A stretch of DNA of 64,000 bases from Neckera pumila. Lineage: Eukaryota; Streptophyta; Bryopsida; Hypnales; Neckeraceae. Under the pieces are notes generated by a model, which saw nothing but the letters and a program-made list of their open reading frames with translations, ran no database searches and was not told the DNA's origin. The stretch covers positions 49,663,022 to 49,727,021 of the forward strand of contig OZ018408.1 of the NCBI GenBank assembly GCA_963969595.1. The letters run 5' to 3'. The position numbers and the translations under genes were made by a program. Positions 33,512 to 44,443 of this stretch are shown here, piece by piece (the first letter of the stretch is position 1; each line of letters starts with the position of its first letter).

Positions 33512-34093
33512 ATACCTAAAGGATCAAGTGACTGTTCAATGTACACAAGAAATCTCGGGTAGTTGCAAACAAAATCAACCTTAGTCAAATGTTTACAAAA
33601 TTTAACACAAGGTGTGAACATGTAATCCCATAGTGAGGATATTACTAAGCTTTGAGCAAATACGCTCAAAACTTGCCATTCCTAGTGCAAGTGCTGAATT
33701 AAAGGAATTTTTTTTTCTGATTGGGCAACTTGTGCAAAAGTCTTCTACTTCTAAAATTGAGCAAGTATATAAATAATATGATATAGGATGCAAATGTCCA
33801 AATAAATAATCATTTGTAGTGCAAAAATCTCACTCTACAAGTTAAATCTATGGCCCTATCTATTAGGCACAGTTGAAAAAAAGCTTTTCCTTCTAACATT
33901 ATAATCTTTCAATCTATACAGTCTAAACTTTTTTTCACACATTCCTATAGTAGTCTAGTGCAAATTTGTACAGTTGATTTTGGAAAAAAAGTTTTTTTTC
34001 TATTTTTTTTCTCACTTCCCTAAAAAGTGGCTAAAAAGTGGCAGGTTTTGAGTTTTCTTTAATTTCTGCCTGAAATGTGCCTTCAGGGGTTAA
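33512..34093. mobile_element. TTAA-type element, decayed (copy 3)
   Basis: The left end TACCTAAAGGATCAAG and right end CTTCAGGGGTTAA resemble the CCCCTAAAG termini of the family at 4463-5392. The internal TTGCCATTCCTAGTGCAAGT matches CTGCCATTTCTAGTACAAGT near 4511. The left TTAA is lost. Confidence 0.45.
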
Positions 34094-34358
34094 GCGATTT
34101 CAAATGAGGTCAAAGTCACTTATTAACACTGTCCTAACCACTCCCAATATTAAGTAGGAATCGCCCATACAAATTCATGAAGCGGTAACACAAAACGTCC
34201 GTTAGTTCCCTATTTCTCGATGCTTCTGCTGCCCCCGATTCAGTCGCAGCCAACCTAATCGAAAATAAAACGTACAAGCAGAATGCACAGAACGTTCACC
34301 TCAACCGGAAAAATACACCTCTTTAACTTATTTATATCAAACTCGGAGCCCTTCAGAC

Positions 34359-34536
34359 GGCCAGGGAGGACTGACCCCTCTATTGCCCCATCTCTTCATG
34401 TCTCCTAACTAATGCGGGGCTTCTGATTGCAAATATGAATTCAGAAATTGCAAATTTCATCAAATGTGGCAAATAAAGAGTTTCAGTGTTTTCAAGGGTA
34501 AAACTTGGGGCAATAGAGGGGTCAGTTCTCCCTGGC
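34359..34536. mobile_element. Mutator-like miniature element with long target duplication
   Basis: A terminal inverted repeat of about 31 bp (GGCCAGGGAGGACTGACCCC on the left, its near reverse complement on the right, continuing to TCTATTGCCCC) bounds 178 bp. Both sides carry CCCTTCAGAC (34349-34358 and 34537-34546). A 9-10 bp target duplication is the hallmark of Mutator-like elements. Too short to encode anything. Confidence 0.75.
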
Positions 34537-34599
34537 CCCTTCAGACATGAAAGCGATAGTGTTACACGGAAGACCAATACATTTCAGTAATTTATAGTA

Positions 34600-34932
34600 G
34601 GGGTAGTCACACCTTCTTGCTTCTATGAAGAATGAGAAGGTGGAGAGAGCAATGTGGAGCCAATGGGAGCCTTGGCGCAATGAAAAGGTGTGAAACCCCA
34701 ATGAGATGGTGTGGAGATTGAGAATGGAGAACGGACCTTGCCGCACAACCACAACATAAGAAATCCCGTGTGCAAACTTCTTCACGTCCATTCTTGTCTT
34801 GCAGAGGAGAAGAATGGTCCTTCTCAACCTTCATGGAACAGGGACAGCAGAAACCGCGGAGAGCCAACAACTAAGTGCCATGTCCCCATTCTCAACCTTC
34901 ACGGACTAGGATGAAGGAGCAGTGACTACCCC
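34600..34932. mobile_element. TA-flanked MITE family B, copy 1
   Basis: The left GGGGTAGTCACACCTTCT and right AGTGACTACCCC are inverted, with TA on both sides (34598-34599, 34933-34934). The 333 bp body is homologous in inverted orientation to 40701-41036. TA duplication points to a Tc1/mariner-type mobiliser, though the ends are not the Stowaway consensus. It lies between a Mutator-like element and the annexin gene. Confidence 0.75.
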
Positions 34933-35236
34933 TACTTCGTAACTAGTTTGGACACCAAATGAATCCCATTCAGAGAAACGAAATTAATGTGAAGTATGTG
35001 TTCAACTCTTCAGTGGAGTGAGTATAAAGTAGCCGTTGACAAGAGCAGGATGGCAATGTACTGTACTGTACTGTACAGCTCTGGATGCGGTACTCCCTCT
35101 GTACTGTACAGTGGAGTCGGTAGGCTCGAGGGGAGCTCCTCCAGAGGATAAGCTATTGAACATACGTATTCGACTGATCCCCAAACATGAAAGCAATTTC
35201 ATGCTTGACATCTGGGGTGCAGTGTTTCTGACTGGA

Positions 35237-38200
35237 TTACATCTGGAATGAACCCTGACCACTTGATCTTCGACTATAATAAGAGACTACTGAGCCATTG
35301 TGTGAGCTAGTGGATGGCCGACGAGACCCACTGGATCTAGGACTGTAAAAAGACGCGGAACCGTTCGAAGTCCTTGGGCTAAACAAACCTAGATCGCCAG
35401 GTCCAACAAGGGTAAGTAGGAAGTATCGGTAGTTTCCAAAGGTGTCATTAGCAATCATCTCCTCTAGTAATCGCTTACATTCATTCGTAAACTCCAACTT
35501 GATATATTGCATATCGACCTCGGCTCGAGTTGTTATCACCCGGATCAAGGCATCATCATCAGTTCCTGCTCCTCCTAGTGCAGCATAAAGCTCCTGAGAG
35601 ACCACTCGTACAAAACTAAGTTAGAATGGTCGTATACACTTCATGAATCAATCATCTCATTTGAGTCAATAACTTTCGAAGCCAAATCAGCTGCCAAAAA
35701 GGTATTCAAGAGAAGCAGAATGATGCAAATGAGGATATATTAACTGCCACACAGTATATTGAGCCTCTACTCACATACGAACGACCAGGTGCTTGACTAG
35801 AAACAAATTAGCTAGGCAGCATGCGGCCAAATGCCCGTAAAGTTCACGTAAATTTTCAAAGTCTCACTCTGAAGAAAACTTAAATAGAGGAGCCTCCATT
35901 CTGAGTAAGTACCTCAGCATAAAATTTTGCTGGTTGGCGGAAACACATAACACTGTATCTCAGCGCTTGTTCAAAATCTCCAGAATTCTCCCTAAGTAAG
36001 GACTGCAGACACAGACTTAAGATTCAGCATGCAATGTTCATCAACAACAAAGATTCAAAATTAGAAAAGTAATGGTGAACAACGTTAGTGAAGTATAGCA
36101 TGACAGTGTCAAAAAGCTTCAAGCACACAGAAAAACATCAAGGAAAGACCAACCTGCTCGAATTCTTGGCCATAGTGCTGATGATAGTAATTCAATGTGG
36201 CAGTCAGTTGCTGATGGCTCCGGGTGCAAAAAATACGGATCAAAGTGTCCTCTTTACTTACTTTTCCTATGAACACCTTATTAAGTTGGTGTGCGTCATT
36301 CAAAGCGATGTGTCTGTCAACAGCTGTGTTCTCAGGTCGATTTCCACGAACTAAAGCCAACATAAGCTGCAGTTAATCCAAATCAACCCAAGTGAGCACT
36401 TAAACTGGCAAAGAACGAAAAAAATTAACAATAAATACCCAAGCCACCACATTTTGTGTTGCCAAAACGTTGAAGTGAAGTAAAATCTTACCAAATTGCT
36501 ATTTTCAGTCTTTTCTTTTAGACACATAATCGCTCAAGTCTATATTAAGCATTAAAACTATTTTGAGAAAGATTATTTATATTTTTTTTATTCAAGATGC
36601 TAGGCAGAGGGGGCCATTGCAAGATATTAAGTTCTCTTGAGTTAAAAGCTCATGAAAATGAGCCTCAACAACAAAGGAATTTGAGGAAAAAATCACCTTA
36701 CAAATTCTTTTGAAAAACTTGTAGAGCAGATTTTGGAATGGGATAAATGGACAAAAGCAATATGTGCTTTTGCCTTTAAATCTTAGATTTTTACCAGCCA
36801 AGATGTTAGATTTGACATCTAAATAGAGAATTGAAAGACTTGGAACAACTACCAAATTTATAAATACCTAGTGATCAAACACTGTAATCTTTGAGATACT
36901 GTTGTGTTTTCTTTTTCAATAACTCATCTTGTTTAACGTCCTACGGCTACAATTTCAACAAAGTTGTTGAATTTATCAAACGAAAATTTATATTACATTG
37001 CAATTTATATAGTACATGCTCCAAGATTAAGTGTGAGGTTAAGAGCTGAGAAACTCAAAATAAAAACCATTTTCATTATTTCCTCCAATCTTGCTTTGGA
37101 AGAGGGCGATAAGGGATGGGCACAAACTCAAGTCACTAATGGTAATATTTCTACAGCTAATGTATTTCGACAAATAATACACATCTACAATGAACTGCCT
37201 GATCTAAAGTTTTTTTGTTCATAGCAAGTGCTCATCATCTGAACGATGTGAACTCACCTTTGTAATACTCGATAATCGCTTAAGAACGTCTTTCACCTTA
37301 GGTTCACCCCCACGCCAAAACGCCCACTTGTTCTGACCCATCCAACGAGGTTCAATCACTGTGTCATTTGCAGAAAGTCGCGTGTCCCATACATCGCAGA
37401 GCATCAAAGTTTCACAATTGAAACAGGCAAATGAAACTCTGTAGAAAAAGAAAACGTATGCGATCCAATAATAGGCATATGCAGACGTTAAAGTAATCGA
37501 GAAAAAGAAAGATGCTATACTGACTACCAATACCCACTGTCGATGTTAGATAAAACACTACTGCCTGCCCTGGACCAGCTTGACGCCAATGATACTGAAG
37601 TACCGGACAATACTCGCTCAAAAAGACTGCCTACCCTTTGCTGGAACTCCAAGAAATGGGAATCAGAACCATCGATGTGGTGCTCTAGAGTCTGATTAAA
37701 CATGGTATAGTACGCTTGCTTAATCAAGTATATTTGAGCAGAGTTCCGTGTGCAGACTATCCCAATAAGGGCACGATCAGCCTTTCGTCCTCCCACTTTC
37801 ATCAATTCATACAAAAGTATTGCATCGCGCTCAGCCGAGTCCATCATCCAAAGCAATATACATTTCTGCATCCATCCACACCATCACACAACCCACTGAG
37901 AAAGTAATCAATCCTCCAAAACGACTTTCATTCATACGACCCTCCTCTTCAACGATGCCTAGTTACAAAAAAACATGAGAAGTAATGGTGTCATCCAAGC
38001 CATGGATTCTCTGTAATGGTTTCTCTCTTTCTTCTAAACGAAAGACAGTCCGAAGCAGCCGGTTTTAACATTTAACATCTACAGAAAATTGTTGAAAATC
38101 TGACCTCAAGTTTACCACTCAGAGATTGCTTGAGACGTTTGTGCAAGCTCTCTCCATAAATTGTCTGATAGGCCTGCGCAATCTCCATCCGCTGCGCCTG

Positions 38201-38437
38201 AGTTCTCCTGCCTAGAATTTCAATAACCCTCTTCTCATTGCATCCAAGCCCTGTGTTACAACCACATCCGAATGTCACGCTTGATGAGTTCTAAACCGCC
38301 TCTCTCCAATCCCATCTCTTCAAACCTAGAATGCATTGGCGAAACTTCATACAACTGGATATACCTTTGAAAGCGGCACGGAGATCTTTACAATCCTCTT
38401 GGGTATTGAAATAGGGTGGCAAAGTTAATGTTCCCAT
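35237..38437 (-). CDS. Annexin with an insertion between repeats 2 and 3 and a Ser/Arg-rich tail
   Basis: Exons on the minus strand: 38437-38365, 38250-38105, 37865 to about 37635, about 37332-37258, 36366-36154, 36002-35913 and 35593-35237. They encode at least 394 residues, against about 315 for a standard plant annexin. All four repeats are recognisable: repeat 1 (GLGCNEKRVIEILGRR), 2 (ALIGIVCTRNSAQIY), 3 (DTLIRIFCTRS) and 4 (GAGTDDDALIRVITTR). Only repeat 4 keeps the GxGTD calcium loop, and its distal acidic cap reads FGNYRYF where GDY is usual. Repeat 1 has GLGC. Between repeats 2 and 3 lies an extra segment ending WAFWRGGEPKVKDVLKRLSS. Exon 3 stays open into a Ser-rich stretch to about 37527, so its donor and the exon 4 acceptor (37332 or 37358) are uncertain. 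The last exon adds about 50 residues rich in SPRS/SSG. Annexins bind acidic membranes with calcium. Confidence 0.85.
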
Positions 38438-39952
38438 AGTCGCTTCCTCAGTCTCCCGTTCAATATCACCCTCCCTAATACGCAGCTAGAGTAATATAGG
38501 ATTCGCGCACCATGTAGAACCTAAGGTGACCCTTCCTAGAAATCCAAAATGACAACCTTCTGAAAGGCATCCTCGGAATCCAATCAATCCAAGTAGACCC
38601 TCACATCACCTCGAATTCTGTTGCTCGCCCACCACTATCAGCGGAGAAACGCCATGACTACAGACCTCGCTCGCACCCGGCTCGCATAAGAGACCCGTTC
38701 TCCAGGAGAAATCAACATGGGCTTTGTGCATGGAAAGCAAAAATAATTCGGAAGAAAGAGATATGCAACGGTTGGCGACAACTCCTCGAAACGAAAATGA
38801 ATCCTGAATCCAGAGAGGTGTACAAGAACCTTTGTGAAAAGTGGAAACAGGGACTCAGGCATGAATCTTCTTAGCCCTAGAATTACAATTCGTTTCAAGA
38901 ATCTGAGAGTTCTATAAAGCCACTGCTCCTCCGAGAAAACCAACAGCTATGCGTCTCTGTCGAAAGGGATTGTACTACCCCTCCATCCTGCACACAAAAA
39001 AACCCGCCAGCGTGCGGACAACTCCCCTCATGAGAGCCACATCAGACCCACTCCCCCCTGCAGAAGCTCCCAGCGAAGGCTTCATCCGCAGATAGCAGCG
39101 AACTCCAAATGTGCCAATGGAAACCTGCGCGCCCACGACGCAGCTGCTTCCCCGGACTCCACACCTGCACTAAAGACCAAGCTAATCACTTGGGCCCGCA
39201 GTTCAGAAGCTGCCTGAACTCCGCTAAGCTTCCGCAGCTACTCTCAGTTACCCAACCGGGCGCCACATTGGATAGCCAGTGGGCCAGTCCCGCGTGGTGT
39301 GTCACGCGGGCGACGAGCCGGCATTGGACGCCGGGAGCGCGGGCGGGGCAAGCTGCAATGTGGACAAAGCGTGAGCACTCATGACGGGAGGGACCTCGGG
39401 AGCGCAGGATTGGAAGCGCCCAAACCAGGGGATCACAAAGCAAGGGAAAGGAGGAGTTCCTGGGTGAGAAGGGGAATCAAGGGAGAAGGAAGAAGCAGAC
39501 CACCTTGACAAAATTGGGGACTGCACCCACCGTCCCACCCACGACTGGGCGAGCCAGCCTAGGAAATGAGTTAAGTGAGTACATTATTCTAAATAGCACA
39601 CTTCACAATTCCTCCGTCAGTCGGTCAGTTCTGTGCCTTCTGTCCCCGACTCCTCGTGCAAGGGAAGCCTGCCGCCGGCCTCACTGGGACGGAGCCATTT
39701 TACGGGAATCAGAGCCTAAGTTAGGAGTCGACAAGCATCCACCGGGAATGGCAGGATCCGTACCTTAGATCGCAGCAGTTGAAGTGCGAATAACGAAAGA
39801 AACGCACGGCGGGCTAGCACGCACGACACCACGAGGCGGGAGCGTCTCCGCGAGCCCCAGCTGGCGGAGGATTGGGCCTCCGCCCCAGTCACGAGGGTCA
39901 CCGCATTTGGACCCTGTCTCCTATTTTAGACGGAACGGAACTTAACTTACAG
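38438..39952. other. GC-richer region upstream of the annexin
   Basis: No supported gene. From about 39050 to 39900 the DNA is GC- and CpG-rich, unlike the AT-rich flanks, which would fit a promoter or 5' UTR region of the annexin. ORFs are short, overlap on both strands and match nothing recognisable. Confidence 0.4.
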
Positions 39953-39954
39953 TA

Positions 39955-40601
39955 CGCAATGGGGGGACAAAAGTATTGTCGACCCCTTTTTGTTCGCCCC
40001 CATTTTCAAACACTATTTTTTTTAAAATTTATGTAATTCTTACATCATTGCATTTCTACGTAGTCTCGATCATGCATATCAAATTACAACTTCAAAAATG
40101 CAAAACTCCATTAATGGTGAATTTTTAAAGTCCATTTTTATGGTTTTACATAATATTATATTGAAAACAATTCATGATAAAAAAAATTTAATTTGATTGT
40201 GGAGATATGTAGGGAATATCCATACACACATCTTTCCTTCAATAAGCATCTCCAAAAAAGTTTCACAACTCCCTCTATAAAAAAATTCAATATTAGGGTG
40301 ACCTTGTCCTAATTTTGGAAAATAGATATCTTCTAATGTAATTAGACTTTTGTTTAGACTTTTCAATATTTTGTAGTTAGACTTTTCAATAAAATATTAT
40401 ATAAAACCATAAAAATGGACCTTAACAATTCACCAAAAATGGAGTTTGCATTTTTGAAGTTGAAATTTGGTATGCATGATTGGGACTAGTTATGAATGCA
40501 ATGATGTAAGAATTACATAAATTTTACAAAAAATAGTGTTGAAAATGGGGGCGTTTGTGTGGGAATAAAAGGGGGGCGACAATACTTTTGTCCCTCCATT
40601 G
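39955..40601. mobile_element. TA-flanked long palindromic Tc1/mariner-type MITE
   Basis: The ends contain CAATGGGGGGACAAAAGTAT on the left and the reverse complement of CAATGGAGGGACAAAAGTAT on the right, inside TA (39953-39954 and 40602-40603). ACAAAAGTATTG is a typical Tc1-type terminus. The arms pair for over 200 bp (for example TCCATTTTTATGGTTTTACA with its reverse complement near 40410). The left arm is homologous to 44444-44840, next to the Tc1 element at 41817-44441. No coding capacity. Confidence 0.75.
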
Positions 40602-40700
40602 TATAGTAATAACAATAAGACATATGTTAACATAATATTATCGCAGTTCCACAACCAGCTCATAGATAGTAGTTCCACCTTTTATACCGTAGTCACATTA

Positions 40701-41036
40701 GGGGTAGTCACACCTTCTTCATCCCATTCCGTGAAGGTTGAGAATGGAGACACGGCGCTTAGTCATTGGCTCTCTACAGCTTGCACCATCCCCATTCTGT
40801 AAAGGTTGAGAAGGATCATTGTTCTTCTCCTCCGCAGGACAAGAAAGGGCATGAAGAATTTTATGCACGGGATTTCTTACGTTGCAGATGTGCGCATGAT
40901 CCATTCTCCATTCTCAATCTCTACACCATCTCATTGGAGTGTCACACCTTCTTCATTGCTCCAAGACTCCCAATGGCTCCACGTTTCTCTCTACACCTTC
41001 TCATTCTTCATAGCAGTGAGAAGGTGTGACTATCCC
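40701..41036. mobile_element. TA-flanked MITE family B, copy 2 (inverted)
   Basis: The left GGGGTAGTCACACCTTCTTC and right GAAGGTGTGACTATCCC are inverted, with TA at 40699-40700 and 41037-41038. The 336 bp body is the inverted homologue of 34600-34932. Frames inside both copies give similar but meaningless peptides. Confidence 0.75.
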
Positions 41037-41044
41037 TATTCATT

Positions 41045-41275
41045 ATGGCACCCAAAGGAAAGAAGGCAGCATGGACTCAGGCATCAAAAAAGACAATTTA
41101 ATGCAGAAGGTGAAAATGAAATTATCGAGTGATCGTAAACTATTGATGCAAAGTTTTGAAAATGAGAGGGGACTAGATTTCTACTCCTACCCACTACGCT
41201 ACACACACTACTTTGAACAACACGATGGTGCTATTAAACTCTCCAAACTTTGGGACTAAGGAGTTTAGAATCCCT
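41045..41275 (+). repeat. Dispersed repeat C, copy 1, possibly protein-derived
   Basis: Homologous in inverted orientation to about 50495-50735. In both copies the frame carrying the similarity reads a related peptide (MQSFENERGLDFYSYPLRY here, TQSFEERGLEFHYPLCYP there), and the DNA following GAACAACA-GTTGGTGCTAT also matches. Retained protein similarity suggests a fragment of a once-coding transposon gene; the family is not recognised. Confidence 0.45.
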
Positions 41276-41814
41276 TATACAATTGCTTCTCTATTATAAC
41301 CATCCATACACGGGCATCAGTAACAATGCCTTGCATTATAAAAATTATTAGGCCACAGAAGGCCACGAAAGGACTGTTCCCAAAGCTGTGAACTAGCACA
41401 GTGTTTATCAAACTATTAAATAATTAATTAATTTAAAAAATGTTTAAAAGTTATTAAATATTATTATCTAATGTGGAAATCTAGTGCCACATCACATGTC
41501 TGATGTAGCAAAGTTTCCATTCATTTCAATATAAAAGTGTTTTTACATTTTCTAAAAAGAATTTACAATTTTTTTGGTCATTTCAGTAAAGAGTCCCTCG
41601 CAATTCAGGACTTGCAAAGTTGTAATTTGCCAACATTAATTTATTTATTTTTGAATTTTTAAAATTTTTCTACTTTTTTTTTCTAGATTTATAACTCAAG
41701 CCATGATATAAAATATAAGGTTGAAATTAGATCTAGAATACAAATGCATTACTATGTAAGTGCAATATTTTAGAATCCTTTAAATCTAATTTTGACTAAG
41801 TAGACTTTGTACTG
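41276..41814. other. AT-rich non-coding region
   Basis: No gene or clear repeat structure seen. Confidence 0.4.
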
Positions 41815-42109
41815 TACAATCCCCTACCAAAAATTTTGTGATCCTCTTGTTGCCACTACTACCGCTTTGTAAACAACTAAATACCTAAATCTCTTTACAA
41901 CAAATATGCAACCTTTCGAGTATTTGAAAACTTTGTAATAGTGCACCTCAGTACTGAGGTAAAGGCCCTAGTTGTTGGGAGACAAAGAAATCGTGTCCAA
42001 ATTGACATGTCCTAATTGACAAAAATGTCCAAATTGACAAATAATTGACAAAATAATGTCCAAATTGACAAAAATTGGCAAAAAAATGTCCGAGTTGACA
42101 CTGCTTCCT

Positions 42110-44243
42110 TGTAGTGGAGGCATCAAGCTAGCGAAAAAAACAGCACAAATTGCAAGAGCAATATTGGAGCTTCCATGGTCAATTATGAATTCTATTGTTC
42201 AAAACCATATAGCAACCAGGACAGTAGTTACATTCCCATAGTTTGGTAGGCCCTTAAAACTTACAGAAAAAGACGTAAAGTGTTTGGCAAACGAGGCAAA
42301 GCTAAATCAACATGCAACACTCCATGATATCACAAATGCAAGCACAACCAAGGTTCATGCTTCAATAGTTTGACATGCATTGAAGAAAGTCGGAATTTAC
42401 AATTTTATTGCCCAAGAAAAGCCACTTTTGTAGTGTAAGAAATCCATTTTTTTGGCTATGATTTACCACGAACGTGCGATGTTTGTTAAAACATGAAGAT
42501 ATCAAAGGACATTTGGCACAATGAGGTAGATTTCTGTGGATGTTACAAAGAAAATTGGCTTCTTATTGTAAATCCAAGTTAATGTTATCATTGATACTGA
42601 TGTTTTATTTGACATGACTGAAGATATAATGATGTTTTTTGGGACATCCAAAAAAATGTAGACTGCCATGTCAACAAATAGATTGGTTTTGATTGTGATA
42701 AGTTAGTATAAATTACTACGGTCTATGGTAAAATGTTGACCATATGTGAAAATTTTGGGGGAAGGGTAGCCACTAGGCATGCTTTGAAAAAAAGGAAAAA
42801 TGGATAGATGTGCAGCATGGATGAAAAGAAATGATTTTTATAGAAGTGGAGTGGTAGGAAGTGAAACAATCCATATAGGATCCGTAAAGCAACATAATCT
42901 AGATGCTTGAAACAACATTGACATTCCAAATGTCTGAAATAATGTCTGGACATCTAAAACAATGTCAACTTACAATAGTCAAGTTTCCATATTCTAGTTA
43001 TCTCATATCTTTTGTTTCACCATGGATGGACAAAGGATATAAATAGGACCTCTCTACCCTTCATTTGCACTAACTTTTAATGAATGAATTCCTTCATTTT
43101 GCCATCAAAAATTTGTTTAATGGTAGATGGTAAGTTTTCTTTAATTCTTCTTGAATTCAATAATTTTGATTGTTCATTTTATTTTATTCATTTATTACTT
43201 TTTAAATAAAAAATTTCTACTGACCTTGCCTTATGGGAACAATATGCACCAATTGATATCTCAAAAAACGTCTAAATTGACGTTTCTAAAAACAATATTA
43301 ATTTTTTTTTAAACATGAAAGTGAACTGACAAGGCATGCCACATCAGATATTAATAGGTCCACATTAGTTCTTCCCGAGTCCACGTTACAAACCATGTCA
43401 ACAACAAACTGGATGAAATTTTTTCTACATAGCACTGCTCGCCCATGTGGAGCTTACGTGGAGCTAAGAAATCCACCAAATGGCGCACCGTAGGGACCTT
43501 CAAAGAACATGTCATGAATGATGTTACAAAAAATCCAGCATGTTTTTTGACGTTTCAACCACTTTATTTTGCTAATCGATTATAACGCATTTTAGGAGAC
43601 ATCTACACTGACATTTGTTGTGTCAAAATTAACGCCGTCTTGGTTTTTTGCAAACATCCAAAAAACTCGGTTTTCTTATAGTGAGAAGTGGGCAATTGAA
43701 CATTGAAACAAGGTAATTTGGACTAATGTGTCCACCTTTGAAATTGGGAAGAATTCACACAAAATTAGGGTTTGGCAAAATTCTAGTGAAGAGTACCTAG
43801 AAAGCTATCTTGCACCAACTCTTAAGAACAAAAGAACTTCTGTGATGATTTGGCTTGATGCCTCCCAAATGACACATTGAAGCTAGTTTTGTTGAAATTG
43901 TGTATGAAGGGCCACTAAAGGAATTTCTTCCACAAGTACCAGGAGCAATCTTCATGGAAGATGGCAGCCTGGTCCTCCCAAAATGGCATGAAGCTCCTCA
44001 ACTGGAGAATCTTGCTTGGCCTACACAATCACCAGACTTGAATCTATTGAGAATCTATGGTTGAAAATGAAATTGGCAATACAGAAGCACCCAATTGTAC
44101 CAAGCAATGTCAAAGAAATGAAAATGGCATTACAAAAGATCTTGGATGCCATTGGAAACACTGCCTTTGCTCCATTTATAAAAAGCATGCCAAAATGCAT
44201 GGTTGCTATAATCAAGGCAAAAGGTGGATCAACCAAGTGGTGA
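42110..44243 (+). pseudogene. Tc1-type transposase, interrupted
   Basis: Coding remnant of the transposon at 41817-44441. Several stops fit decay of CGA or TGG codons (TGA before HALKKVG; TGA in EH-stop-NKVIW). The middle of the gene is occupied by the insertion at about 42431-43683. About ten residues normally found between KPLL and the first catalytic strand are not visible. The C-terminal block (44016-44243) is the best preserved, ending in the canonical AIIKAKGG motif. It cannot make active enzyme as it stands. Confidence 0.8.
42431..43683. mobile_element. Element nested in the Tc1 transposase, CACTA-like ends
   Basis: The right end reads AACTCGGTTTTCTTATAGTG at 43683. The left end, TAGTGTAAGAAATCCATTTT at 42431, is a degraded match to the inverse (CACTATAAGAAAACCGAGTT). 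It separates the two halves of the transposase exactly where coding similarity stops and resumes, which independently supports insertion. Length about 1.25 kb; no ORF of interest. A matching 3 bp duplication is not visible, so the left boundary is approximate. Confidence 0.5.
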
Positions 44244-44443
44244 TCATGCATTTGAACAAGACTTACCGGATAGTTTGGTCCAAGATTCTGTAGAAATATA
44301 GGTCTATATAATCTACATCATGTATAATAATTTCAAGTTGAAGGCAGTTGTATCATCTTCTGGAGGTTAGTTTGTAAATTAAGGATTTCGATGGTAAAAC
44401 AATGTAAAGAAACAATCACAGAAACTTTTGGCAGGGGATTGTA

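Larger units (their letters stand above)
41817..44441 (+). mobile_element. Tc1-type DNA transposon with broken transposase
   Basis: The left terminus CAATCCCCTACCAAAAATTT and the right terminus (reverse complement of CAATCCCCTGCCAAAAGTTT) lie inside TA at 41815-41816 and 44442-44443. The transposase is in two blocks. The first, about 42110-42430, has the helix-turn-helix and linker (GRPLKLTEKD, ATLHDITNAS, HALKKVGIYNFIAQEKPLL). The second, about 43690-44243, has the DDE domain: VIWTNVSTFEIG, RVWQ, TSVMIW, FMEDG, PTQSPDLN, IENLW, and the end SMPKCMVAIIKAKGGSTKW. Stops (42239, near 42372, near 43706) and frameshifts inactivate it, and the first catalytic Asp position reads Asn (WTN). The two blocks are separated by an inserted element. 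Assignment to Tc1 rather than plant mariner-like (D39D) transposons rests on these motifs. Confidence 0.85.

Noticed and set aside
39109..39768. Overlapping ORFs in the GC-rich region upstream of the annexin
   Set aside because: Open on both strands simply because GC-rich DNA has few stops; no motif or splice structure.
40719..41029. ORFs in both family B MITEs giving similar peptides with VEKDH
   Set aside because: The peptide similarity only reflects DNA homology of the non-coding MITE copies; frames differ and overlap on both strands.
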